Shown here: one piece after another, positions 14,545 to 22,477 of the stretch
Layout of the letters: each line of letters opens with the position of its first letter
Numbering within the stretch: the stretch's first letter is position 1
Origin: Lachnospiraceae bacterium
GTDB lineage: Bacteria > Bacillota > Clostridia > Lachnospirales > Lachnospiraceae
Direction: 5' to 3'
Assembly: GCA_022799355.1 (NCBI GenBank)
Contig: JAAWOG010000031.1
Location: 1-39,057, forward strand
DNA length: 39,057 bases
Notes under the pieces: model-generated
The model's input: the letters and a program-made list of their open reading frames with translations, nothing else
Database searches by the model: none
Told to the model about the DNA's origin: nothing
Program-made: the position numbers and the translations under genes

Positions 14545-16617
14545 ATGACACCGAAAATTGAGACGATGTTGGAGTACTATGTGGTAAAAAAGGAGCATCG
14601 GAAATACCGGCAGGAGAAAAAGGACGCTTACCGTTATGCCGGTGAATATGCAGGGAAGGGACTGGGAGATTTGGAGCGCAGCGTGTGCAGGCTGCGGGAT
14701 GTGCTGGCAGAGGAGACTCCGGTGGTGCTTCCCGGCGAGTCCATTGCCTTTCTGCGCACGGTTCCGGTACTGCCGGAGATTTTTACCAAAGAGGAGATGG
14801 AGCGGATCGCGGCGGCGCATTATATTCACGAACAGGGAAAGGTATGCAATATCAGCCCGGATTATGAAAAACTGTTATCCTGCGGTACAAGGGCAAAAAA
14901 GCGGCAGATTTCGGAGAAGATAAAAGTGTTTGAGGAAAAGGGGCAGCTGAAAGAGGCGGAAACCGAAAGAGCCATGTATGATACGCTCCGCATCATGGAA
15001 GAATTTGCGGAGAGATACCAAAAAGAAGCGGAACGTGTGGGGAATACCGAAATTGCGGAAATGCTACGCCGTATACCGGAGGAAAAACCGGCATCTTTTC
15101 AGGAAGCCCTGCAGTTTTTGAGAATCATTCACTATTGTCTGTGGTGCAGTTTTCAATATCATAATACGCTGGGAAGGTTTGATCAGTATATGTATTCCTT
15201 TTATGAGGAAGATATCAGGGCGGGAAGGCTGACAAAGGAGGGCGCCCTCGAACTGCTGGAAGAATTTTTTATATCCCTGAATAAAGACAGCGACCTCTAT
15301 ACCGGCATGCAGCAGGGAGATAACGGACAGAGCATGGTGCTCGGCGGCATGTGCCCGGACGGAACCGAAAGTTATAATGAGCTGTCGGATCTCTGTATGC
15401 AGGCTAGCCTTGAGTTGAAGCTGATCGATCCGAAGATCAATCTGAGAGTCCATAAAAATACGCCGCTGTCTCTGTATGTGCGGGGGACGGAGCTGACGAA
15501 GGAAGGGCTGGGATTTCCCCAGTATTCCAATGACGATATTGTGATAGAGGCGCTGAAAAACTGGGGCTACGAGGAGAAGGATGCCTATCGCTACACGGTA
15601 GCGGCGTGCTGGGAGTTTATCATTCCGGGCTGCGGCATGGATATCTCCAATCTGAACGGGTTATCTTTCCCGGCCTGTGTGATGGAAGCCGTAAGCAGGC
15701 TGGAGGAGACAGGGGATTTTGAGGACCTGATGGCAAATGTTAAAAAAGCCGTCTTTGCACAGGCGGATAAACTCCGGGCAGGGGTACACGATATCTATAT
15801 GGAGCCGGCGCCGCTGATGAGCATACTGATGGACGGCTGTGTGGAAAAGGGCACGGATATCAGCAAAGGAAATAAATATAACAATTTTGGCTTCCACGGC
15901 ACGGGGATCGCTACGGCGGTGGATTCCCTTGCGGCCATCCGAAAATATGTGTTTGAGGAAAAGAAGATCACGAAGTCGGAACTTCTTGAGGCTCTTCATA
16001 CAAACTTTGAGGGCAGGGAGCGGATGGCGAATATGCTCCGCTATGAAGCGCCCAAGATGGGCAATGACGATGATGAGACGGATCAGATTGCCGTAACCTT
16101 ACTTAACTGGTTTGCGGATTCCATGGAGGGGCATGTGAACGAGCGCGGCGGCAGATACCGGGCGGGAACGGGTTCCGCCATGTACTACATCTGGCAGTCA
16201 AAGGATATGCCGGCAACGCCGGACGGCAGAAGGGCGGGAGAAGAATTTGCCGCCAACTACAGTCCCAGCCTTTTCACCAGGTTAGAGGGACCGTTCTCCA
16301 TTATCAAATCCTTTGCAAAGCCCGATCTTACAAGGGTGGCAAACGGCGGCCCTCTGACCATTGAGTTGACGGACAGCATGTTTCGGAATGCGGAAAGTAC
16401 GGAGAAGACGGCGCAGTTTGTGAAAACCTTTATTGACCTTGGCGGGCACCAGATGCAGATCAACGCGGTGAACCGGGAAAAACTGCTGGATGCGAAGAAG
16501 CATCCGGAGAAGTATAAAAACCTGATCGTGCGCGTCTGGGGCTGGAGCGGTTATTTTGTGGAACTGGATGAATGTTATCAGGACCACATTATCAAGAGGA
16601 TGGAACTTGTGTGCTGA
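14545..16617 (+). CDS. Glycyl-radical enzyme of unknown specificity (short PFL/dehydratase-like)
   Basis: The 690-residue protein is shorter than most pyruvate formate-lyases and diol dehydratases (roughly 760-850). The C-terminal glycine loop reads RVWGWSGYF, with radical Gly at about 666; most families have R-V-x-G-Y there, so tryptophans flank the glycine. The thiyl cysteine is in AACWEF (Cys355, Glu357), close to the G-C-x-E of radical dehydratases, where the Glu acts as base. A second Cys363 follows. YNNFGFHGTGIATAVDSLAAI is the usual dehydratase-like core. These features suggest dehydration or C-O chemistry and not PFL activity, but the substrate cannot be read. It follows its activase and shares an operator with the sugar operon downstream. 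AGGAGG precedes ATG. Confidence 0.9.
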   Translation: MTPKIETMLEYYVVKKEHRKYRQEKKDAYRYAGEYAGKGLGDLERSVCRLRDVLAEETPVVLPGESIAFLRTVPVLPEIFTKEEMERIAAAHYIHEQGKVCNISPDYEKLLSCGTRAKKRQISEKIKVFEEKGQLKEAETERAMYDTLRIMEEFAERYQKEAERVGNTEIAEMLRRIPEEKPASFQEALQFLRIIHYCLWCSFQYHNTLGRFDQYMYSFYEEDIRAGRLTKEGALELLEEFFISLNKDSDLYTGMQQGDNGQSMVLGGMCPDGTESYNELSDLCMQASLELKLIDPKINLRVHKNTPLSLYVRGTELTKEGLGFPQYSNDDIVIEALKNWGYEEKDAYRYTVAACWEFIIPGCGMDISNLNGLSFPACVMEAVSRLEETGDFEDLMANVKKAVFAQADKLRAGVHDIYMEPAPLMSILMDGCVEKGTDISKGNKYNNFGFHGTGIATAVDSLAAIRKYVFEEKKITKSELLEALHTNFEGRERMANMLRYEAPKMGNDDDETDQIAVTLLNWFADSMEGHVNERGGRYRAGTGSAMYYIWQSKDMPATPDGRRAGEEFAANYSPSLFTRLEGPFSIIKSFAKPDLTRVANGGPLTIELTDSMFRNAESTEKTAQFVKTFIDLGGHQMQINAVNREKLLDAKKHPEKYKNLIVRVWGWSGYFVELDECYQDHIIKRMELVC

Positions 16618-16627
16618 GCAGAATGTA

Positions 16628-16665
16628 CGCCAAAAGCCCGGAAGTGGTTTTCCGGGCTTTTGGCG
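16628..16665 (+). terminator. Stem-loop terminator after the GRE gene
   Basis: CGCCAAAAGCCCGGAA (16628-16643) pairs perfectly over 16 bp with TTCCGGGCTTTTGGCG (16650-16665) across a six-base loop. No long T-run follows, but the strength and location, 10 bases after the stop codon, support termination. Confidence 0.8.
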
Positions 16666-16681
16666 GCGGTTTGAAATAGCA

Positions 16682-16733
16682 AAATGATATAATCCGCACA
16701 AATGATATGATGTGCAAAAAATTATATCATTTG
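16682..16733. promoter_or_regulatory. Cluster of AAATGATAT boxes upstream of the GH78 promoter
   Basis: AAATGATAT occurs at 16682-16690 and 16700-16708 (18-bp phase). It also occurs inverted as ATATCATTT at 16724-16732. The last two form a 10-bp inverted repeat CAAATGATAT/ATATCATTTG. One more AAATGATAT lies at 13566-13574, upstream of the GRE promoter. A second regulator could bind here; none is identified. Confidence 0.45.
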
Positions 16734-16747
16734 CACAAAAAACGGTT

Positions 16748-16768
16748 ATGAAAAACGTGTGAAAACGA
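16748..16768 (+). promoter_or_regulatory. Conserved 21-bp upstream box of the GH78/ABC promoter
   Basis: Same block as 13543-13563, with one A-to-C change, and at the identical distance from its -35 hexamer (18 bases between). Confidence 0.6.
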
Positions 16769-16786
16769 CAAAGATGTATAAATTGA

Positions 16787-16815
16787 TTGACATAATACAA
16801 TATCAGGTGTAATAT
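16787..16815 (+). promoter_or_regulatory. Sigma-A promoter for the GH78/ABC-transporter operon
   Basis: TTGACA (16787-16792), a 17-base spacer, then TAATAT (16810-16815). The expected start is near 16822, giving a leader of about 100 bases that carries two operator copies. Confidence 0.8.
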
Positions 16816-16826
16816 AAAGGCATGCA

Positions 16827-16843
16827 ATAAAAACGTTTTCATT
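16827..16843 (+). promoter_or_regulatory. LacI-type operator, copy 2
   Basis: ATAAAAACGTTTTCATT, identical to copies 1 and 3, begins 12 bases after the -10 hexamer, which is nearly the same placement as copy 1. Confidence 0.8.
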
Positions 16844-16892
16844 AAAACCTGAACTATAACATATTTAAGATACTTAATTTTTTTTGTTGTCA

Positions 16893-16909
16893 ATAAAAAC
16901 GTTTTCATT
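16893..16909 (+). promoter_or_regulatory. LacI-type operator, copy 3
   Basis: A third identical 17-mer, 66 bp after copy 2 and just before the ribosome binding site of the GH78 gene. The pair could allow cooperative binding or looping. Confidence 0.78.
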
Positions 16910-16925
16910 GAGAGGACAGAAGGAA

Positions 16926-19658
16926 ATGCGGGTTATCAATTTAAAGTGTGACGGGCTGAGAGAGGCAATACAGGTTTCGCCTGATAAACTCTTCTTTAGC
17001 TGGAATCTGGAAAGTGAAAGAGAAGGTGTCTTCCAGAGCGCCTATCAGCTTATCGTGAAACGGGAAGAGGATGTGTTGTGGGATACGGGGAAGGTAAGTT
17101 CGGAGGCATGTCTGTATATTCCTTATGAGGGAAAAGGGCTTGCAGAATCTTCCCGCTATGAATGGCTGGTCAGAGTCTGGGATCAGTCAGGCCGGGCGAC
17201 GGACTTTGCGGCATCTTTTTTCGAGACGGGGCTTTTGCACTGGGGCGGGGAGTGGATCGGATACGACGAACCGGCTGACGGAAAGGTATTTGATCCGAAA
17301 AAACCTTTTTACTGTGCCGACGATTTTGACAAGGGGGAAAATGATTACTTTCTTCCGCCGGCGCCTTATCTGAGAAAAGAGTTTGCGCTGGAACGAAAAG
17401 TAAAGTCCGCAAAGATTTATATCTCAGCCTTTGGGCTGGCGGATGTCAGGATCAACGGAAAGCCGGTCGGAAGCGAACGTTTTGTACCAGGGATGTCAAA
17501 CTATACCGAAACGGTTTACAGCGCCGCTTTTTCGGTGACAGACCTTGTGAAGGAGGGAAAAAATACGCTGTCCGTTATACTGGCGGACGGCTGGTATGCC
17601 GGATATATCGGCTTGAACAACCGGGAATGGTACGGCAGGGAGCCGAGGGTGCTGGTCAATCTGGTAATCACCTCGGAGGATGGGGAACAGAGTACCATCG
17701 TCACGGACGGCACATGGAAGGCGGCTTACGGCGGTGTCCGGGAGGCGGACATCATGGAAGGGGAAAAATTCGATGCGCGCATGGAACCTGCCGGTTGGCG
17801 GGAGAATGGCTTTGATGATACCGGCTGGGACAGGGTTCGGACGGGAAGCGAATATGATCTGACGCCGCAGCCCCACCCCGGCGTGGGCGTCACGGTACAT
17901 GGTGTGGTTCAGCCTGCCGGGATCAGGGAAGTAAAGAGGGAAGGCGGAAACAATCCGGATCGGCAGCAGGGATGCCGGGAGCGCAGGACAATCCGGATCA
18001 GGTTCGATCAGTACATATGCGGTGTGCTCCGCCTGAGCCTGAGAGGAGAAAGAGGCGCGAAAGTCGTGATACGCCATGCGGAAACGCTGAATGAACAGGG
18101 AGAGCTTCATGTAACAGGAAACCGCTCGGCGCGCAGCCAGGACGAGTATATTTTAAGCGGTGAAGGGGAAGAGTCCTTTTCCCCCCGATTTACCTATCAT
18201 GGTTTCCGGTTTGCGGAGCTGACGATGGAGGGAAAAGCGGAACTGATCAAAGCGGAGGGCGTCCGGATCGGAACACGCCTTCTACATACCACAAAGTTTC
18301 ATACAAACCGGGAAATCGTCAACTGTATTTACGGGATGGTGCTGGCAACGGAAAGGGCAAATCTTTTCGAGGTTCCCACGGACTGTACGGCGCGGGATGA
18401 GCGGCTTGGCTGGGGGAATGAAGGCAACCATTTTCTTTCCGCCATGACTTATATAAACGACCAGTACCGGATGATCCGCAAGTGGACAAAGGATATCTGG
18501 GACGGCCAGAGAAAGGACGGGGCGCTGGAAGCCATCGCGCCGACCATGATGATGAAGGATGTGGAAGGGTTTGTGGGAGATATCCAGTCCAACCACGGTA
18601 TCTACATGATATATACACTGTACAGAATGTATGGTGACACAAATGTCATAAAAGAGTATTTCCCGCAGATGCTGAAATTCTTTGATTTTCTGGAGCGAAA
18701 CAGTGACCGGCATATCCGGACTTCCATCGGCTGTGACTGGCTCGGTATTTTGGAGGAGACCGGATATTCCGATGAACAGCACGGCTACGGAGACAGCTGT
18801 CCGACGATAGTGGGAACGGCGCACTATGTATTTGTAGTGAAGATGATGGCTGAGATGTGCCGGGCACTTGGCAGCCGGGAATATGAGGAAAAATTTGAGA
18901 ACCTGCGCAGAGAGATACTGAGAACTTTAAGAAATCACTACATCCAGAGGGATGGAAGCCTGCGCAGTAAAAAACAGGGGGATTACCTGATCGCGCTGGC
19001 GTGCGGTATGTTTGAAGGACGGGAGGAGGAGGCAGCGGCTGATTTTCTGGAACGGAAGATGACGGAGAAAGGATATGTCCGCTGGTTTGGCGGAACAGCC
19101 ATCACACCGTATATGCCCATCACCCTGAAAAGACTTGGAAAAACGGATCTTGTGAACCTCTTTCTCATATCGGAACGGTATCCGGGCATCGGCTATATGA
19201 GCAAAATGGGCTATGACACGATCTGGGAGAGATGGGATGGCGTCAGGGAGGACGGCTCGCTCCATCCCCAGGCGATGAACGCCATGTGCCACGAGGGCTA
19301 TGCCGTCATCGGCGCCTATCTGATATCCGGGCTTGCGGGGATTGATACCATATCCGGCGGTTTTCGGGAAATCCTGATCTGTCCCGGGATATCAAAGGAG
19401 ATCACGGCGTGCAGTTGTTCTTATCAGAGTGTATACGGAGAAATTTCCGTGGACTGGAACCTGACGGGAGATTGTTTTGAGATAACAATAAAAATCCCCT
19501 GCAGCACAAACGCCCGGCTGATCCTGCCCTGTACGGAAAAAGGAAGCCTTAAGACGGCGGAAGGATATGTCGGGGAGGCGGAATATGGGGAGGGCACGGT
19601 GAAGGCGAAAATCAGATCCGGCAGATATCGTATCAGGACAACTTATATACCATCGTAA
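16926..19658 (+). CDS. GH78-type alpha-L-rhamnosidase, cytoplasmic
   Basis: The 910-residue protein has the GH78 layout: N-terminal beta domains (WGGEWIGYDEP; KIYISAFGLADVRINGKPVG; LADGWYAGYIGLN), then an (alpha/alpha)6 barrel starting near residue 450, then a C-terminal beta domain. EVPTDCTARDERLGW (Glu about 492) is the family's acid-residue signature. It normally continues T-G-D, but here reads G-N-E-G, so one usual aspartate is replaced. There is no signal peptide, so it would act on imported rhamnosides. ATG 16926 was chosen because AGAGGA is nine bases upstream. A start at 16884 would run through operator 3 and add unrelated residues. It is first in the operon with the sugar transporter. 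Confidence 0.88.
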   Translation: MRVINLKCDGLREAIQVSPDKLFFSWNLESEREGVFQSAYQLIVKREEDVLWDTGKVSSEACLYIPYEGKGLAESSRYEWLVRVWDQSGRATDFAASFFETGLLHWGGEWIGYDEPADGKVFDPKKPFYCADDFDKGENDYFLPPAPYLRKEFALERKVKSAKIYISAFGLADVRINGKPVGSERFVPGMSNYTETVYSAAFSVTDLVKEGKNTLSVILADGWYAGYIGLNNREWYGREPRVLVNLVITSEDGEQSTIVTDGTWKAAYGGVREADIMEGEKFDARMEPAGWRENGFDDTGWDRVRTGSEYDLTPQPHPGVGVTVHGVVQPAGIREVKREGGNNPDRQQGCRERRTIRIRFDQYICGVLRLSLRGERGAKVVIRHAETLNEQGELHVTGNRSARSQDEYILSGEGEESFSPRFTYHGFRFAELTMEGKAELIKAEGVRIGTRLLHTTKFHTNREIVNCIYGMVLATERANLFEVPTDCTARDERLGWGNEGNHFLSAMTYINDQYRMIRKWTKDIWDGQRKDGALEAIAPTMMMKDVEGFVGDIQSNHGIYMIYTLYRMYGDTNVIKEYFPQMLKFFDFLERNSDRHIRTSIGCDWLGILEETGYSDEQHGYGDSCPTIVGTAHYVFVVKMMAEMCRALGSREYEEKFENLRREILRTLRNHYIQRDGSLRSKKQGDYLIALACGMFEGREEEAAADFLERKMTEKGYVRWFGGTAITPYMPITLKRLGKTDLVNLFLISERYPGIGYMSKMGYDTIWERWDGVREDGSLHPQAMNAMCHEGYAVIGAYLISGLAGIDTISGGFREILICPGISKEITACSCSYQSVYGEISVDWNLTGDCFEITIKIPCSTNARLILPCTEKGSLKTAEGYVGEAEYGEGTVKAKIRSGRYRIRTTYIPS

Positions 19659-19744
19659 TATCATAAAATTTTTTCGGTTAAACTATGGTCAACCGGCAGA
19701 TATGCCATGACAAATACATTTTTAAATACTAAAGGAGGAAGAAA

Positions 19745-20857
19745 ATGAAACGAAACATGTTAGCAGCTTTATTATGTGTGTCTTTGACGGCAGCAATGCT
19801 GACCGGATGCGGTTCCGCGGAACCGGAAGCGGCAGAGCCCGCACCAGAAGCAGCCGGGGAGGCGGAGGCGCCTGCCGAGGAGACGCCGGCGGCAGAGGAA
19901 GAAGCACCTGCCGGGGAAGCGCCTGCGGCAGAAGGGAATACCTGGAATATCGGCTACTGTAACCAGCAGATGAAGGAGGACTTCTTTATTACGGTGGAGA
20001 GCGCAATTTATACGGCGGCAATGAATGCCGGCCACGAGTACAATCTGGCAATCACGGACCGTGACTCGACAAAGATGGTGACCAGCATCGAAACCCTTGT
20101 CACAAAGGGCGCGGATATCATCGTTGACTTTAACTGCCTGCCGGAACAGGGCGCGGCGACGGGAGAAAAACTTGCGGCGGAAAATATTCCGATGCTGTCC
20201 ATCGACTCCGATTACGGCGAGAACGTTTATTTCTTCGGTGTGAACAACTATGACGCCGGCACACAGCTCGGTAAATCGCTGGAAGCTTTCGTGGATGAGA
20301 GATTCGGCGGCGAAGTGGACTTTGTCGTAGCGCTCTGGGATTCCCAGGCGGGCGATGTCGTAAAGATGCGCTGTGAGGGCGCCACCGATGAGATTCAGGA
20401 GAAGTACGGCCTCAGTGACGACCAGGTGGTATGGCTTGACTGTATGGCGGACGATACCAAGACACAGTCCATGACAAGAGACTGGCTGGATGCCCATCAG
20501 GATGCGGAGCATATCGTATTTGTAGGACAGAATGACGACAGAGGCTATGCGATCAATCAGGCTGTCATCGCGGCGGACAGAGTGGCAAACTGCCTGATCG
20601 GTTCCCACAACGCAGATCCCTCCTCCGTGGAAAATCTGCAGAAAAACACGGAAGATCCCACGGCAACGGCCTGGGTGACGACCATGGCTTATAACTCTTT
20701 CTTATATGGTGAGCAGATCATCGCCTATGTGGAAGATATTATGGCAGGCGGTGCAGAAATGCAGCGCTATGCGGAGATCTCTCCTCTGACAACGGAAAAC
20801 GTAGATGACTACATTGCAGAACGCGACGAAGTACAGGCTAATTTTATAGAACACTGA
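19745..20857 (+). CDS. Sugar ABC transporter substrate-binding lipoprotein (RbsB/Peripla_BP_4 type)
   Basis: The 370-residue protein has a lipoprotein signal peptide ending LTGC (Cys about 22). A roughly 40-residue Ala/Pro/Glu linker follows, and then a two-lobed periplasmic-binding-protein fold starting WNIGYCNQQMKEDFF. KGADIIVDFN, IPMLSIDSDYG, VGQNDDRGYAINQAVIAA and LIGSHNADPS are typical of ribose/galactose-type binding proteins. It would sit outside the membrane and deliver a sugar or small glycoside to the permease. A near-perfect AAAGGAGG site precedes ATG. It lies 86 bases after the rhamnosidase gene. The ligand is not predictable from sequence alone. Confidence 0.92.
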   Translation: MKRNMLAALLCVSLTAAMLTGCGSAEPEAAEPAPEAAGEAEAPAEETPAAEEEAPAGEAPAAEGNTWNIGYCNQQMKEDFFITVESAIYTAAMNAGHEYNLAITDRDSTKMVTSIETLVTKGADIIVDFNCLPEQGAATGEKLAAENIPMLSIDSDYGENVYFFGVNNYDAGTQLGKSLEAFVDERFGGEVDFVVALWDSQAGDVVKMRCEGATDEIQEKYGLSDDQVVWLDCMADDTKTQSMTRDWLDAHQDAEHIVFVGQNDDRGYAINQAVIAADRVANCLIGSHNADPSSVENLQKNTEDPTATAWVTTMAYNSFLYGEQIIAYVEDIMAGGAEMQRYAEISPLTTENVDDYIAERDEVQANFIEH

Positions 20858-20876
20858 TTTTTTGCGGTAATCAGTG
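20852..20876 (+). terminator. Intercistronic stem-loop after the binding-protein gene
   Basis: CACTGATT (20852-20859, spanning the stop codon) pairs perfectly with AATCAGTG (20869-20876). Such hairpins commonly protect or attenuate transcripts, so that the binding protein is made in excess over the ATPase and permease. The T-run is in the loop and not after the stem, so it is more likely an mRNA-processing or partial-stop element. Confidence 0.5.
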
Positions 20877-20982
20877 ATCCTTCCGTTTCCGCAGCCTGTT
20901 ATGCCGGGAATCCTGTCATGGCGGGTTGTGGAATAAAAAGGAAAGAATCGTCTGTAACGGAGTATGGGAAAGGTAAAAAAAC

Positions 20983-22476
20983 ATGGATAAAGTGCTTGAA
21001 ATGAAACAGATCTATAAAGCATTTCCGGGCGTAGTGGCTGTTGATAAGGTAGACCTGACATTATATAAGGGTGAAGTGCTGGCTCTTATGGGGGAAAACG
21101 GCGCAGGAAAATCGACGCTGATCAAAATACTTTCCGGTATGTATACGCCGGATTCGGGAGAGATCATCATTGATGGAAAAAGCCATGGCAGCCTGACGAC
21201 AAAGCAGTCTCTTGACGAAGGAGTGGCTGTGATCTATCAGGAACTGAATTATTTGAATGATCTGTCGATCGCGGAAAATATACTGCTCGGACAGGTGCCG
21301 GTGAAAGGACCTTTCCGGAAGGTGGATTATGCGAAAATGTATGACAGTGTGCGCAGCATTATGGAGGAAGTGGGCTTAGGGCACAGGGAGCCGACGGATA
21401 TGGTAAGGATTCTGTCCGTGGCGGAAAAACAGTTGATAGAGATTGCCAGAGCCTTTTCCCATCATGTGAAAATTCTTGTTATGGATGAGCCGACCTCCGC
21501 TCTGAACGAGACGGAAACGGAAAAGCTGTTTGAACTGATCTTCAGGATTCGGGAAAAAGGAATCGGCATTATCTACATATCTCACCGGATGGAGGAACTT
21601 TTTAAAGTCGCGGACCGGGTGGAAGTCATGCGTGACGGTAAATATGTGACCGACAGGCCCGTGTCGGAGATGACTACGGACGACGTGGTGGCCGCAATGG
21701 TAGGGCGGCAGGTGAAGGAGATGTACCCCGGACGGGAGTGCGGGATCGGAGAGACCGTACTGGAGGTAAAAAATTTAAGGACCGCCTTTTTGAAAGATCT
21801 GTCCTTTCATATCAGGGCAGGGGAAGTTGTGGGATTTTTCGGCCTGATGGGGGCGGGACGATCCGAGACTGCCAGATGCCTGTTCGGCGCACAAAAGCCC
21901 GAGAGCATGGAAATAACGATGGAAGGCAAAAAGATCGAAAACAAAACGCCGAAGGAAGCCCTTTCACATGGTATGTCCTATGTGCCGGCGGAGAGAAAAA
22001 CGGAAGGGTGTAATCTGGTCATGTCGGTGAAGGACAATATCACGTTGTCGGATTTAAAGGGCATTACAAAACACCGCCTTCTGGATCTGAAATATGAGCG
22101 GGAAGTGGCAGGGAAATGGTCTGAGAAACTGAAGGTAAAAACGCCCACGCTGGATACACCTGCCGACAGCTTAAGCGGCGGCAATCAGCAGAAACTGGTC
22201 ATTGCGAAATGCCTGAATACGAATCCGAAGTTTTTGATCCTGAACGAACCCACAAGAGGGATCGACGTGGGCGCGAAAGTGGAGATTTATGATCTGATCA
22301 ATGAAATCTGCAAAGATGGCAGGGCGGTTATGATGATCTCTTCCGAGCTGCCCGAGATTATGGCGATGAGTGACAGGATCTATGTAATGTGTGAGGGACG
22401 TATTACGGGAGAAGTGGCAAAAAAGGATTTTACACAGGAAAGGCTGATGAAATTGGCAATTGGTGAGGTGGATTGA
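20983..22476 (+). CDS. Sugar ABC transporter ATP-binding protein (RbsA/MglA type, two ABC domains)
   Basis: The 497-residue ATPase has fused domains. Domain 1 has Walker A GENGAGKST, the Q-loop in YQELNYL, signature LSVAEKQL and Walker B ILVMDEPTSAL. Domain 2 has the degenerate Walker A GLMGAGRSE usual in this family. Its signature is LSGGNQQK, and its Walker B reads FLILNEPTRGIDVG, with Asn where Asp is common. Domain 1 is therefore probably the main ATP hydrolysis site. It drives the permease encoded directly after it, with one base between the genes. The 125-base gap before it contains the stem-loop at 20852. Confidence 0.95.
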   Translation: MDKVLEMKQIYKAFPGVVAVDKVDLTLYKGEVLALMGENGAGKSTLIKILSGMYTPDSGEIIIDGKSHGSLTTKQSLDEGVAVIYQELNYLNDLSIAENILLGQVPVKGPFRKVDYAKMYDSVRSIMEEVGLGHREPTDMVRILSVAEKQLIEIARAFSHHVKILVMDEPTSALNETETEKLFELIFRIREKGIGIIYISHRMEELFKVADRVEVMRDGKYVTDRPVSEMTTDDVVAAMVGRQVKEMYPGRECGIGETVLEVKNLRTAFLKDLSFHIRAGEVVGFFGLMGAGRSETARCLFGAQKPESMEITMEGKKIENKTPKEALSHGMSYVPAERKTEGCNLVMSVKDNITLSDLKGITKHRLLDLKYEREVAGKWSEKLKVKTPTLDTPADSLSGGNQQKLVIAKCLNTNPKFLILNEPTRGIDVGAKVEIYDLINEICKDGRAVMMISSELPEIMAMSDRIYVMCEGRITGEVAKKDFTQERLMKLAIGEVD

Positions 22477-22477
22477 T

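Noticed and set aside
13624-16909. Calling the 17-bp operators CcpA cre sites
   Set aside because: The core resembles cre, but one outer arm ends TA where cre has CA. Restriction to this locus and a local PurR-like LacI protein fit better. CcpA cannot be fully excluded.
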